DNA of 64,000 bases from Desmodus rotundus (Eukaryota > Chordata > Mammalia > Chiroptera > Phyllostomidae): the NCBI RefSeq assembly GCF_022682495.2, contig NC_071396.1, positions 53,626,022 through 53,690,021 on the forward strand, in the 5' to 3' direction. Position numbers and translations under genes: made by a program. Of the stretch, positions 33,766 to 46,780 are shown piece by piece. The notes below the pieces were generated by a model. That model worked only from the letters and a program-made list of their open reading frames with translations. It was not told where the DNA came from and did not search any database. Position 1 is the first letter of the stretch. Each line of letters starts with the position of its first letter.

Positions 33766-36700
33766 GTACTTAAAAATGGCACTTTAATGTTTTTTTAAAT
33801 CATAAATAATGCACTGTTTTAAACTTCAGTTCAGTATTGAATATTGACTGGTATAGAGAATCCAATTCTGTAATTAAAAAGTAGTTTGTGGCTAGAGTAG
33901 GACTTTTTTCTTGTTATTAGTGAAACAGTTTTGTCATGTATAAGCTTTAAAAATAAGTGCTTTTGTGTCGCTCAGCATATCTACAAAGAAAATAGAATTT
34001 CTGTTGAGCGGCCTCTGAAACTTGGCTTTCTTACATTTTGTTGGTTTACGTGACAATCCCTATAAAACGAATGGAAGTATGATTTTTTAATTAAATGACT
34101 TTTCCATTTGATGGTATGTCTGTTTCTTAAGTTTTTGATAAAGTTTTGACATGCGTATTTTAATATATCTTAAAATCAGCAAAGACCATGATCAAAAGTC
34201 ACATGTCTGGGCTCCTGTGGTTACTGGTGACAACTTCAGTGCGGATTTCTGATGCACTCTGAGGAGCTTTGGTTTCCTTTAGGAAGAGGTCAAATGCTAG
34301 TGAACTCGAAGAGGAGGGATCAGACATGTTAAACAATTCAGCCCCAAAGACTCATATTCCAGTGAACCTTTCTGACTTTATCTCCAAGAACACATACTGT
34401 TTTATTCTTTCTAAATGTGATTTTCTAGTCAACCATTTTCTGGAACTTCATTAACACGGTATGTAATAACCAAAGAGCCAGAACGCAGGCAGTCCCAGCC
34501 TGCAGCTGGGCATGTCCCACAGGTTTGCAAAGCAGTTACTTGTAACATGAGTCCCAGGCCAACTCACATTATTCAGTCTTTTCATTCATCATATCCCTTC
34601 CAGGCGCATTCTGAGTTGGAGCCTGGAGCCTAGATTTACAGTTAGCTCGGAGCTTCTGCAGGGAGAGCAGAGAAACAGGAAGAAAAGTAGGAAAAGTGCA
34701 GGAGGAGCTGGCACTCTGAGGATTAAGGGTGAAACTTGTCCTGGGGAAATAGGAGTGTGAGTGTCCCCTGGTGCCTGGTTCTGAGGGGGTGGCTATTTGA
34801 ATGTGTGGGTGATTTGTGAGCTGTTTATACTGTTCTCACTTGTCACTTAATAAGGTACTGGTTTACCCCTATGAACAGCCCAGACCAAGCACCTGCTGCC
34901 TTCAGCAAGCTTACACCCTGCCCTGGAAAATTCTCCCAGCATCTGAAGCCCCATACTTATGTGAGGTCACGAGTTACCTTACATGGCCCATATAGCTGAT
35001 ATCCATCGTGTACAGAACGACATAACACGGTATGTATTTGTATATTTTTTCTGTCTTGGCCTTTCCAGCAGACTTTGCAGTCACTTCAACGTTCATGTCT
35101 TTTTAACAGAGAAGATTTTCTTCTTTTTTTTGCATTTGCTTTTAGCTGCCACTCCAGAGCAAAGCTCAAATTGTGTCACTTCTTGTGGCTTGTTTGGTGT
35201 TTTTCACTTGTTTGTTCTGGCTTTATGATTGGTTATAAGAGCACCTTGGTTAGAAATGAACTTGATTGACACTTGAAATTGGATAAACAAAGGATTTTGT
35301 CAGACCCCAAACACAGTTGCTGTCTTAATTCTGTCTTTTCTCAGTTTTTCCCAATCTCCACTTAAATACACATCTCTCCTACCCAAGTGTGTCAATGTCA
35401 TTGGCTTGCCCTGCTTTTAATAGCACTAAACTAAGCTGCAACCAATTACCTGCGCTGGGTTAGGCAGGATTGCCTGGGTTCAGGCTGCACATCAGTCCAG
35501 GAAGACTCTGACCAAGGCAGCCCTGCTTTGGGGGTGTGAGGCTCATTGCACAGAGAGGGAGAAGCATGCCCACCCAGGGCTGCTACACCCTAAAATGCCA
35601 CCCTGTACGTGCCACTCAGCATCAGGCGGTGGAGGCCAAAGTAAGAAGGTTTGAGGTTGAAATGATCAAAACCTCCACCTGCTGTCTCCCACAGTGCTTA
35701 GCAACTCCTGTCACACTGTGTCCCTGTAAAGTTTCTCGTGTGACTGACCCCATAAGGCCAGCCCAGCCTCAATTTGCTAAAACCCAGGTAGCTAATATGC
35801 TTTCCTAAGGCCAACCAGCAAATCAGTCAAGACTTGAGTCCATGGGTCCTTTCTCTAGATAACAAATCACATTTTCCCCTCCAGACCTTGTGCCCACCCT
35901 AAAATGAAAATTTTTGCTTTGATACTAGTTGCATATCATTTTGTATTTTGTGATAGACTATTAGAAGGATTTAAAAAAATTATTTACTGTTTATCTGCCT
36001 TTTCTGAACCTTTATCTGTGAAAAAGGAATGGGATAGTGATGCTTGCCTCGCCTGTGTTACATGAGATGGAGGAGTAATAGGAAAGATTAGCCGTCTTTT
36101 CCCGTTTCTGCTAATCACATCATTTTGCCCCTTATAGTTCTTTCTACTTACAATTAATTCACTATTTGTCATTAATGTTTGGTGCCTGTTTTTCTCCTAA
36201 TGAACAGCTCAATGAGGACAGAGACCAGGCCTTGATGACCCATCTCTGCCCAGCACCCCTCCCCGGGCCTGGCACCTGGCACACGCCCAGCAGCAAGTGA
36301 AAGAAATCCGGTAAAGTGCTGCTGTCAGCATTAGTCTGGTTGCAAGAAAGAAATGAGGCATCATTGGACTTGGTACTTGAACCAAGGTGACTTCATTGCC
36401 CTTGGCAGGCTCCTCCCCTTGCTCCCGTCCTGGGATTTAGACTTGTGGACAGAGACTTCCCCCCATTCCATGTGCACACAGCCGCATTCTTTCCCGGCCT
36501 CCTCGCTAGTGTTTGGCGTAAGAAACCATCTGAATAACTGGTTGACCAAAAGCCAAAAGACCCTTTGCTGTCACCTGAATTACTTTGGGTTATTTCATAA
36601 ATTTCATGCCAAGCTGGGGACCTGCCTTCAGGCAAACCCACATCAAAATCACCCCCAAATTTAATTTTAAAAAAAAGTTCCTTTTTTAAAGGACCCTTGA

Positions 36701-36869
36701 GGGAAATTCCACACTGTCCCATGGGAGCTTGGTCTGGTGTCTAACACTCTCTGAAGGGAATTTGTATCTAATGGAAGTTTCCCATGGTGCAGCGTATGTC
36801 CATTTCTGTTTTTCCTTAGAGCAGAGAACAACTGGCCATCCTCTTTTTAGAGCCATCGTCCTCCATTTT

Positions 36870-37210
36870 TATGCTTCCATTCAGCCAACACTTCTTGACC
36901 ACCTCTTGTGTGCTGGGAGCTGCTAAAACCCAGAAGTGTTAAGACCTGACCTCTGTTCTCAGGGAACTCACAGTTGGCCTCCAGGGTAGGCAGGCATGCA
37001 AGAAACAGCATTTGCCGTGTGCCAGCAGGGAGTCCTGGGTGCTGAGGAAGAGTGATCCTTTCTATTTGGGAGGTAGGTACCAGAGAAAACGTCACCAAAG
37101 AAGTGACATTGGAGGCGGTTCTTGAAAGATTGAGAGGCGTGTGCCAGTTAGGCAAATAGAAAAGTGTCCCAGGCACAAGAACAGCAAGGACCAAGGCCTG
37201 AAGGGGAAAG
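36870..37210 (+). repeat. Mammalian interspersed repeat ('size and stage' type), ancient
   Basis: 'cagccaacacttcttgacca', 'ctcagggaactcacagttgg', 'cattggaggcggttcttgaa' and 'ggaccaaggcctgaagggg' follow a common mammal-wide repeat. The same family appears at 11946 and 52400. The name is left open. Confidence 0.55.
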
Positions 37211-37334
37211 AGAGAAAGGGGAGTTCAGTATGATGGGAGCATGAGGAGATTAGGGCTTCTGGAGAACTGCAAACTATTCACCCTCTCCCACCGGCAGTCT
37301 GCCTTCAGGCTTCTGTCTTCTCTCAGTGACCAAC

Positions 37335-37545
37335 AGTATCAGCTAACATTTACTACTGTCTTACTAGGTACCAGCCACTAACCTATATGCGCTAACTCAG
37401 TCTGGAAAACATGAATGAAGTACTGTAACTGCCCTCACTTTATAGATGAGGAAGCTGAGGACCAGGGAGGTCACACAAGCTAGGAAGTGGAGAAAGTAAA
37501 ATTACAACATAAGTCTGCTTCTAGAGCCTACTTGCTCTTGACACC
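37335..37545 (+). repeat. MIR SINE
   Basis: 'gctaacatttactactgtct', 'ctcactttatagatgaggaa', 'gctgaggaccagggaggtca' and 'acacaagctaggaagtgg' follow the MIR core and tail. Confidence 0.75.
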
Positions 37546-38394
37546 TTTTATTTCTTTATAGATACATACATGATTTTTCATAAATGCATAAACACTTTTT
37601 AATTGGGTGGATGTTTTTCCTCTGGCTTTGACTTGGTTCTCTCATCCCCCACATCAGCCTTCTCCTCCTCATAACCAATGACAACAACCTCATTATGCCC
37701 TTTTCATCAGTGAGCCCTTCAGAAAGCGTAGTCTCTGGCAAACACTCAGCTTTGGTTTTGCAGTGGCTAGAGTAAGAACAGGATACGTTTTGATTAAAAT
37801 CTTTCTTTCTTCCTAGGAGCTATTTGCTCACTCATCACGGGTGAATAGTTCCCAATTTCTGGATCTCTGAGTAGACACTCCTGGTTTTCTGGGCACCCCC
37901 AGGATTGCAGCTGCAGTCTTTGGCCACTCCCATCACCCTTGAGGACCCAGCAGGGAGGTGGCCTCTGCAGAGGGCCCAGCCATGTTTTGCTAGCTGGAAA
38001 TATGTAATGTACAAATTTTTAAAAATTTAACAATTTGAAAACAGTCCCTCTCCCCAACCCTGATCCAGCTGCCAATGACCTTCAGGCTCTTAAGGGGTAG
38101 CCAGGGGACTCCTGTGAGCATGTGTCTTATGGGAGAGTCAGTGTTTCTAGCCTAATCTGCTAATGCTCAAAAATGAAGGATTTTCTTGGGATTTGAACTC
38201 CCTCTTGAGCTTAAGGAGCTTTGAAGTAGCGCTAGAGGAGAGAGCATGAGAACGCAAAGCAGATGGTGGGGGAGTACTGGGAGGGCACAGAAGGCATCCG
38301 ATTGGCTCTTGGCTCTGCTTCCCCGGTGAGCCTCTCACCCAGCTGTCCCACAGTGAGGGGGCTGAACGGTCACATGGCAGGACGATAATGGTGA

Positions 38395-38620
38395 ACCAAG
38401 TCTCTTTTATGGAGTACTTCTATTGTGCTAGTTGACAAGCCTCATCTCATTGAATTCTCAAATCAACCTTACGTGGTAGATGCTATTGCTGTTCTACACA
38501 TGAGGAAGCCAAGTATTAGATGGGTTAATTTGTTCAAAGTCACTGAGCTAATAAGTAACAGGACAGAGATTCAGCCCCAGCAGTCTGACACCAGAGCTTA
38601 CACTCTTAACTCCCACAGTG
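38395..38620 (+). repeat. MIR SINE
   Basis: 'ctcatctcattgaattctca', 'ctacacatgaggaagccaag', 'cactgagctaataagtaaca' and 'ttcagccccagcagtctgac' give a clear MIR order. Confidence 0.8.
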
Positions 38621-38704
38621 TCCGTACTCTGAGGAAGGTCTTAGAAGCTCCAGCCCCCAGGTGCCCTTCACTTCTCCTACCCTTAGGGAATATTTTTTAT
38701 TTTT

Positions 38705-38930
38705 GCCTGTTTAGCATCCAGTGCCCCTTCTTCTGGTAACAACATCTGTTTTTCTTTGGGGATCCACCCCCCACTTCCTACCATCAGGTTCCATGGGTCT
38801 GGGTGGGCTGGTGTCAACCCTGGATCCAGTGGTGAACCTGCGGCCCTGCTTTGGCTTGTGACATCATCAAAGTGATTGCCTGGCTCAGGAGTGGGCATAG
38901 AACCTAGTTAAATCCACAGTGCCAGGGCTT
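38705..38930. repeat. Interspersed repeat, copy A of a local pair
   Basis: It shares a series of blocks with 40185-40405: 'ggttccatgggt' + 'tgggt', 'tcaaccct', a 'gatcca' region, 'atcatcaaa' and 'aggaatggg/aggagtggg', then 'ctaatt/ctagtt'. Overall similarity is perhaps 70-75 percent by eye. It looks like an ancient interspersed repeat of unknown name, not a recent duplication. Confidence 0.5.
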
Positions 38931-40184
38931 CGTCCGGAGACGGGGTATACAGGACACAGCAGGGGATTCATGGTATCAGGGAAGCATGGTAAGTGCTCTT
39001 CCACCCTCAAAGGGCTTCTTAGCATGAGCGCCATCTGCCGCTTGTCTGTATTCGAGGGCCCTCCTACCTTATGCTGAGTGTTTATTTATTGAGATTTTAA
39101 TAGTATGCCTCTTAGAGAAGTTGCTTCAGGCAGCAAGCAGAAATATTCATTGCAACCTAAAATGGACAGACACAACTTGATCAATTCTGGAATGAGTTCA
39201 GCAAATGAGAAGCCTCTATGCCCTCACTTAGCAAGCACAGCTCAGCTCTAAAATGACAGTGTTTGTTATCCAGGTTGGACTGGAAGCGGCCACAGCAGGA
39301 TCTCATAAGAATGGGGAGGGACTGTGTCATTCGGAGCAGTCTGAGAACACTTTTCCAACCCCAGGTGATTGGTGACTTGGCCCATCCCAGTGGTGCATTA
39401 GTACTGAGACACTGTGTCCTGGAACTCTCATGAAGGACCCCAGTCCGTTGTCATAAAGAATGGCAATAAATCATGCTTCATCAGGATGTGGAACTGGATG
39501 GCATAGAAGGCTCCTCAGATCAGAAAGATTTCACACACCCTCGGGGCCGCACCTAGGCCTGTTCAACCATCCCACGAATGTGCATCTGAGCAACTTCAGC
39601 GTCAGCAAGTTCAGACCTTCAGCTTCGTTTGGGTGGGGCCACCTAGTCGGAGGCCCTGAGGGGGGTGGGTGTACCCAGTCAGACTCATACCCTGCTGCTG
39701 CTCTTCCTTCAGGACGAGTTCACAAGTGTCTTGTCTCGAGGACTTCCAGATAAAGGAACTCCACAACGCATTGGGGGAACCTTCCCAGGCAAGGTGGCAC
39801 TCCTGGCCCACAAAGATAATGTTTTCAACTTAAAATTGCCACTTTAAAATGTTTTAAGTTTTTTCTCTTCCAAACGTTGACCATGGAACAAAGTTCCCGA
39901 GGCAAGCAAGCAAGCAATAAATAAATAAATAAATGCAAGCACCAAGCCAGAGATCTTTGGCCCCAAGATCTGTATGCATCCTATGCCTCAGAGGCACCAA
40001 CTCTTCATTTTTCTACAACAATCTGAAAGAATGTTCACTCATTCAGTCACTCAACAGTATTTATGGGACACCTGCTCTGTCCACACCCATGTGCTATGTG
40101 CTGTTTCCCACTCTGGTCTCTGAGGCTCAAATGTCCTTCGCTTTCCCCACCCCAAGGGGAATAGCTGTTGTTTTTGCCTATTTG

Positions 40185-40640
40185 GCAGCCATTACCCCTT
40201 CTGAAAACAGCACCTCAGTTTTTCTCTGGGGAGCCACCCTTCCCTACTCTTAGGTTCCATGGGTTTGGGTAGGCTGACATCAACCCTAGATCCAACGATG
40301 AACGTGTGACCCCAGCCAGGCCCATGAGGTCATCAAATCACCTAGCCCATGATTGGTTGATTTAGGAATGGGCCTAGGACCTAATTAAGTCCAAGGAGAA
40401 TTGACTTCTGGATTTCTTAGACTGTTGTGATGGTAGACTTTCTGGATTTGAAGCCATGAGGACTGCTGGTGGCCATCTTACCTCCTGGAAGGGGAAGTCC
40501 ACCTGAGGACTGGGAGTCGTGGAAGTGGTGCTGAGAGAGACAAAGGAGAACACTGCTCCTGAGCTTGTCAGATACGTCAGGAAATCCTCATTGTGTTCAA
40601 GACAGTTTGAGTTGAATTCTTCCGGTTAAAACTGGACTGA
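40185..40640. repeat. Interspersed repeat, copy B of a local pair (longer)
   Basis: The left half matches copy A at 38705. The right half continues with 'aagccatgaggactgctgg', 'tgagagagacaaaggagaa' and 'cagtttgagttgaattctt', recalling a mammal-wide repeat whose end carries the 'gccagtttgagttgg' phrase. No family name is assigned. Confidence 0.5.
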
Positions 40641-40734
40641 GCTCTAGATAAAGCCTCAGTGATTTCTGCACAGCCCTTTCTCCCACTTGATTATCTGATC
40701 CCTTGCCAGGAAAAAAAAAAAAAAGCCACACCTG

Positions 40735-40900
40735 GACTTGGAGTCAGAAAACCTAACATTAAGTCTGGTTCTGCAGTTTCCCAACCGTGGGACTAATCAT
40801 GTATCTTCTCAGAGTATCCCATTTCTTCTTTAAAATGGGCCTAAGGATGCTTACCTTCTAAGGTAGTTTAAATTAAATTGAAATGACACCTAAAGGACTT
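40735..40900 (+). repeat. MIR SINE
   Basis: 'ggacttggagtcagaaaacc', 'tttcccaaccgtgggactaa' and 'ctttaaaatgggcctaagga' follow MIR order. A short poly(A) run at 40710-40724 lies just upstream. Confidence 0.65.
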
Positions 40901-43699
40901 TACAAAATTCGCTGTCCTCAAAAATCAGTGATATAATGTGACAATATGGGTTTCTTGACTACCTTGCAGAGTTGGCAATCTTTAGACTTTGTTACCTCAT
41001 TTCATAGCCATTAGTGCACCCAGCCTACCAGTCCTGGGCGGCATCTAGGGCTGGTTAGACTCTGCCCATCACCCTACGTATCATGTATTTCTCTCCACAA
41101 GCTTCTCCAGTCATGGCCAAGAGGACTGCCCAGGGGCAGACACGTAAGCCAAAGGGTGTCAAAATGCTGTGTCCTGAGACTCAGTGTGGTTTGGCTTAAA
41201 CACATAACAGAGGCCAATCATATTTTCACTCCAGTGAGTGAGATTGACCTCCAGGGAAAGTTGCCCTTAGAGATGAGTGCACGAGATGAGAGCTCCTGAT
41301 GTCAAGCTACGACCGGTGGCTGTGTTGTGCTGGGTACAAGTTTAAAGACACAAGGAGGCCTGTCTTCAGAGGAAAGAGATCGGTGCAGAAAGAAGAGACC
41401 AAATGGAACAGAGAGAGAGAAAAGCTGCCTCAGTCCTGAACTGCTGTTTATTTTCCTAAAGCACCTGGATGTACTTCATGCCCTGGTCTAGAATCCCAGA
41501 TGATCCCTACACTCTTACAATTAACACCTTGTTGTATTTGGGCCAGTTTGAACAGCTCCTGTTCCTTGCAATGGAAGAGCACTCATTAGAACCACGGTGG
41601 GCCCCAGCTGGCAATGGGGAAAACCAGAGGTGCTGGCAGCTAAAGGAGCGGCCCAAGGTTACATAGTGATACAGAGTTTGTAGCCTCTGGGCTTTTCCTC
41701 AGTCTGGGGCTCTTGAACTAGGGAGCCCCTCAAAGGTCTCTCTATACCAGCAGAGAGAGCGGCATGTGTGCATCTTGTGCCCCGCTCGCTCCCTTTCCGG
41801 CCAGGGTTAGGAAGGACAGGCTCAGAAACTGGGATGAGTTGGGTTGGCCACTAATTCCACAAACTATATCTTTTTATTGTTAGATTATCTACTGCCCTTG
41901 ACACACACATGCATGGTAGTGGTGTTGCAGGGAGAGCCAAGAGGAAGTGACTAGTTTCTGCCTCTGCCCACTTACCTGGCTGATTCTCTGTAAAGGCAAA
42001 CTTGAGCACCCTGAGATCTGTGGAAATCCCAAACCCTCCTCCACCATGTTGCTGCACTCTGATGCTAGGGAGGAAGGTAGCTATCTTGAGAGGCAGGACC
42101 AGGCATTTCCTCTCTTCAGAGGCCTGGGCTGACCATCCAGCCCCGCCCTCTGCATACGCCCCAGCTAAAGCTGGTGACTCTCATTCTTAGGATTGCCATG
42201 TGCTGGAGCAGACTTATCCAAGTTCCCAAGAGCTAATTGCTAAATGAACAGAAATCTTTAATCAGTTGTTAAACTGCTAGTAGCTTGAAGTTGGCCGTGG
42301 TTAGAGTACTCACACCAGTGACGTCAGCAAACTCTACACATCAGCCCTCCCCGCCAGAGCTGGTGGTTAACCTTCACCAGCTCACCACGCTTAGTTACCC
42401 GAATGGTGATGGGTGGTATCTGCGCTTGGCTCCATTTACAGCCTAGACTAGTTTCAGCCTGAGGGAGGGCTGGGGGCATAGAGTTAGAGAGAGGCTGCAA
42501 ATACTCCATTTGGAGTTAAGTCAGTAATTTCACAGTGATCTTGGTTGGGGGATAAAGGAAGCTTTCCTAAGCACAGGAAGGACTCTGCTTTGTGAATAAA
42601 CAGCTGGTTTCTGTTTATTTGCACTGGTTTTGACCAGAGCCTAGAAAAGGGTTTGGCTCCACACTCCCACCCCTTCAAAGAAGCTTCTCAGAACTTTGCT
42701 CAGGACTTCCAAGAACTACGTACAGATCCTGTGCATCCAAATACTTGGGGAATGATGAATTCCCTTGGCTGTTCACTTCCTGTGGGAGGGAGGAGATGAG
42801 AGCCCATCCCAGGTTTATTCCCCGAGGGCAGTGGAACAGGCAAGTTGCACTTCCCTTCCCTCAGGGATCCCTGTGGGTAAGAGGCAAAGCAAAGGTCAAG
42901 TGACCCAAAGGCTGACGCTGCCGGCAGAAAGCCAGCATTGTTGTGAGCCGACAGGAACCACGCTTGGTCAGAGATCTCAGCACATACATTCCCACGTTAG
43001 TGAGCATCACGAGCCTCTGGGAAGATTGGTAAAACCAAAGGATTCAGGTTTGGTCAGTCTGGGACAAGGCCCCAGGCTCTGTGTTTATAATGGGCACCTG
43101 AGTGACCGTAAGGCCAGTGGTCCTCAAATCTCATTTTGAGGTCACCTGTGGTCAAAGCTGGACATGACTGACACATTTCCTTTTCAATTAAATGTCGAAT
43201 TTTTCTCTGTATGTGGTTATTAGCAGCTTTCCGTGGCTCACAAATTCATGAACGAGAAATTTCTTCACTATACCGTGATTAACACAAGCATAGTAATGGT
43301 GAAATCCGTACTTACATAAGTGATAAATTAGAGGGAAGCTATATGATGGAAGACCTCGCCAAAGTTTTCCTTTAAACACTGGAATGAAAGCCTTCACTTT
43401 AAGAGGTTAAATTCTCAGGAACTCTTTTGCCATAAACTTTCAAAACACCGAGGATTCTGGCAAGATCTAAATTGCCGCCACTTCCTAGCTTTGGTGCTGA
43501 TTAGAATCAGGGTAGCTTTTAGCCAAAGCAAAAACTGTCACAAATACGGGCTGTCAGTAAAATAAAAAAATTAAAATAAAAAAAAAATAGCCAGTTTCTC
43601 CTTTTACATCCTTTGTCCAAAATAAAATTGAATGAATGGCAAAAAGACCAGGTGCTTAAGTATTCCACCTGCAGAAAGAAAGTCATCTGAAAGGGGCAT

Positions 43700-44055
43700 T
43701 GTGGTCTGCTGAAAACAACGTGGGATCTCCAAGAGGCCTCTGGGTTCTCACCATAGCCTTTGAGAATGGGTACTTGACTTCTCTGAACCTATTTCCTCAT
43801 CGTAAAATAGGAGAGGTGGGGGGAGAGTTCCTATATGGCAGAGACATCAGGAGATTGGGTGTGGGGAGGAATATATATATACATTCAAGCCAAGAAGTTT
43901 AGCGATTCTACCAATTAAATGTGAAAGTTAATCTCTCCGAGATTCAGCTTCTTTGTCTGCAAAATAGGTTAGCCATAACTAATGCTCACCACATAGAGTT
44001 GTTTTGAGATTTCAATGAAGTAACTTACATAAAGTACCCAGCACCATCTGGGACG
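43700..44055 (+). repeat. MIR SINE fragments (two)
   Basis: The first piece contains 'gggtacttgacttctctgaa' and 'cctcatcgtaaaataggag'. The second has 'cagcttctttgtctgcaaaa', then 'gttgttttgagatttcaatg' and 'cataaagtacccagcacc'. They are two partial MIR copies with the same orientation. Confidence 0.6.
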
Positions 44056-44374
44056 ACTGGATTATCAAAATAATGATACACATACTAAAGACTTAGAACC
44101 AAGCGAACAAAGTGGGCACCGAAGAGTCCATGCTGCTGCGAGGCAGACAAGAGAGTTCTCCCTCACGTTGAAAGCCAGCCCATAACTGTAGGAGGAACTG
44201 AATCAGAATATCGCCGTTGGGCAACTGCAGTTTGAGTCAGTCAAGAGCCATCCACAGGATGCTCGCATAGGATGCCTGCAAGAGACTCAGTCTCGAAGGG
44301 CAAAATGGTAACTTCAAAATGGAGAAACCCAGCAGACAATACCTTTTAGTGGGACTGATCGACAGCATGTCTCT

Positions 44375-46195
44375 TCTTTTTTTCTTTTAATTTTTAAAGA
44401 TTTTATTTTATGCTTATAAGGCACTTAGCAATTTTTAAAATTTAAGTATAATAGTATACAATATTACATTAATTATACTAGTGTCAAATTTAACTGTCAT
44501 AGCATACAGTATTGTGTTCATTATATTAGTGTTGGGTGTAAACATTTCTATACCTTACAGTGTGATCCCTTGGAAATTCCAGGAATCACCCATCATCGTG
44601 CAGACTTACCACAGTGTTGTTGAGTATACTCCCTTTCACCATTTCACCCAGCCCTTCCCCCTCCCCTCTGGCAGGTGTTCCTTTGGTCTCTGTATCTATG
44701 AGCTTGTTTTTGTTTTGTTTGTTCTTTTTTTTAGATTCCACTTATAAGTGAAACCATATGATATTAGTCTCTCTCTGACTTCCTTCACTTAACATAATAC
44801 CCTCTGAGTCTGTCCATGTTGTTGCAAATGGCACCACTTTATGCTTTTTTTATTGCTGTGTAATATTCTAATGTGGTCTACAGAGTGAGACAAAAGTAGG
44901 TTTACAGTTGTGAGTATGCAAAAGAGAGTTTACTCTTGTACTATATTATTTGTTACTGGATTATTTTTCCAAACAACCGTAAACCTACTTCTGTCCCACC
45001 CTGAACATTCCAATATGCATATATATTGCATCTTTTTTATCCACTCATCTTCTGATGGCTACCTAGGCTGCTTCCATATCTTGGCTATTATAAATAATGC
45101 TGCAGTGAACATAGGATGCATACATCTTTTCGAATTAGTGTTTTTGTTTTCTTTGGATAAATACCTAGAAGTGGAATTGCTGGGTCACAGGGTAGGACCT
45201 GTTTTTAGTTTTTTGAGGAATGTCCGTACTGGAGACTTCCTAGTGGCTGCACCAGTCTGCATTCCCACAACAGTGCACAGGGCTCCCTTTTCCCCACATC
45301 CCTGCCAACACGTGTTGTTTGTAGACTTTTTGATAGTAGTCATTCTGACTGGTGTGAGTCACTATCTCACTGTGGTTTTGATTTGTGTTTCCCTGCTGAT
45401 TAGTGATGTTGAACACCTTTTCATATGTCTGTTGGCCATCTGTACATCCTCCCTGGAGAAGCGTCTCTTCATGTCCTCTGCCCACTTTCTGATCGGATGT
45501 TATTGTTGTGACTGAGCTGCATGTGTTCCTTACACATTCTAGATACCAACCCCTCATCGGATGTGTCCTTGGCAGATATTTTCTCCCATTCAGTAGGTAG
45601 TCTTTTCATTTCATTGGTCGTTTCCTTTGCTGTATGGAAGCTTTTCAGTTTGATGAAGTCCCATTTGTTTATTTTTGCTTTTGTTTCCCTTGCTTGAGGG
45701 GACATATCCAAAAAGACAGTATTCCAACTAATGTCAGACACCTCTGTTTTCTTCTAGGACTTTTATGGTTTCAGGTCTTACATTTAAGTCCTTGATTTCT
45801 TTTGAGTTTATTTTTGTGTATGGTGTAAGAGACTGGTCCAGTTTCATTTTTTCTGCATGTGTCTGTCCAATTTTCCCAGCAGAACTTGTTGAAGAGACTG
45901 TTGTCTTTCTGTTGTATTGTCTTGCCGCCTTTGTCATAGATGAGTTGACTATGTAAGTGAGGGTTCATTTCTGGGCTCTCTGTCCTGTTGCATTGATCTG
46001 TGTGTCTGTTTTCAGGCCAGTACCAAACTGCTTTGATATTATAGCTCGTAGCCTGGTTTGAAACCAGGGAACACGGTACCTCCAGCTTCGTTCTTTCTCA
46101 GGTGCTTTGTGGTCTGTTGAAGGGCAGGATTTGTAGGCAGCCTTTTAGGAAATATCCGCACGTTTGGTCATTTCAACAATATTAACCCTTCCCAG
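44375..46195 (-). mobile_element. 5'-truncated L1 with nested mariner MITE
   Basis: Antisense L1 with its T-rich poly(A) side near 44375. The 3'UTR is followed by the ORF2 C-terminal/RT region: 'gaaaccatatgatattagtc', 'gctgggtcacagggtagg', 'gatgaagtcccatttgttta' and 'ttcccagcagaacttgttg'. The mariner MITE at 44881-45003 splits it. It ends near 46195 with a probable small internal deletion near 46120. Minus-strand open pieces at 45240-45741 are frameshifted ORF2 remnants. Confidence 0.85.
44881..45003. mobile_element. Mariner-type MITE, second copy, nested in L1
   Basis: The left end is CAGAGTGAGACAAAAGTAGG and the reverse complement of the right end is CAGGGTGGGACAGAAGTAGG. The length is 123 bp, as in the 7018 copy, with the same AT-rich core. 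The left flank carries TA (44879-44880); the right flank is AA, so one duplication copy has probably mutated. L1 text continues directly across the insertion. Confidence 0.85.
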
Positions 46196-46289
46196 CATGC
46201 ACCTTTTACGAGGCAGTGAGAAGAACTCATGTCTTCTGTGGCATTCCTAAAGAGCACATAATTTGAATCTCACCATGAGAAAGACAATC

Positions 46290-46780
46290 CAAGCTAAGAG
46301 GTGTTCTACGAAATAAACTGGCCTGTTTGTTTAAAAGATGTCAGTGCCGTGAAACAGAAAGAAAGATCCAGGAACTGTTCCAGGTGCACAGAGAAATGAC
46401 ACACGAATGCAGGGCACAATCACAGATTTTCTTGGCTAGAAAGGGCATTATAGGACAATTGAAAAAATCAGAGTACAGTTTATAGATTAGATAACTATAT
46501 TACATCAATGTTAATATCATGATTTAGATAATTGCATTATTGGAGAGGCAGGATTTTTAGGCAAGGTAATGGGAAATATTTAGGGATAAAGGGCATCAGA
46601 TCTGCAACATCTTAAATGGTTAAAGAAAAATAGATTGGTAGATAGATAGATAGAGCAAACATAAAAAATGTTAACGTTAGAGAGATGGGGGTAAAAGTTG
46701 TCCAGGAATTTTCATTACTTTAGCACCTTTTCTGTAGGTCTGAAATTAAGATTTGAAAAATAAAGTATTCCATACATACT
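46290..46780 (+). mobile_element. Ancient L1 3' end (L1M type)
   Basis: 'ccaggaactgttccaggtgc', 'gcattataggacaattgaaa', 'cagtttatagattagataac', 'atattacatcaatgttaata' and the end 'cttttctgtaggtctgaaat' plus 'gaaaaataaagtattcc' reproduce the 3'UTR of old L1 copies. A short (GATA)n run lies inside at 46636-46655. The direction is opposite to the L1 just upstream. Confidence 0.7.

Larger units (their letters stand above)
28169..33785 (+). other. ARHGAP26: ARHGAP26 3'UTR (long form, inferred)
   Basis: It begins right after the TAA. No recognisable SINE, LINE or DNA transposon is present over about 5.6 kb, in contrast to every comparable stretch elsewhere in the window; this supports transcribed UTR. 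It becomes AT-rich after about 33500, with AATAAA at 33760-33765. Contents include a possible early poly(A) signal (28890), two Pumilio-type sites (29845 and 29944), T-rich runs at 30240 and 31815, and a 101-codon open frame at 33013. The 3' end is inferred, not proven. Confidence 0.65.

Noticed and set aside
44910..45515. 201-codon plus-strand open frame resembling a membrane protein
   Set aside because: It is antisense to L1 ORF2 and crosses the mariner MITE, so it cannot be an ancestral gene.
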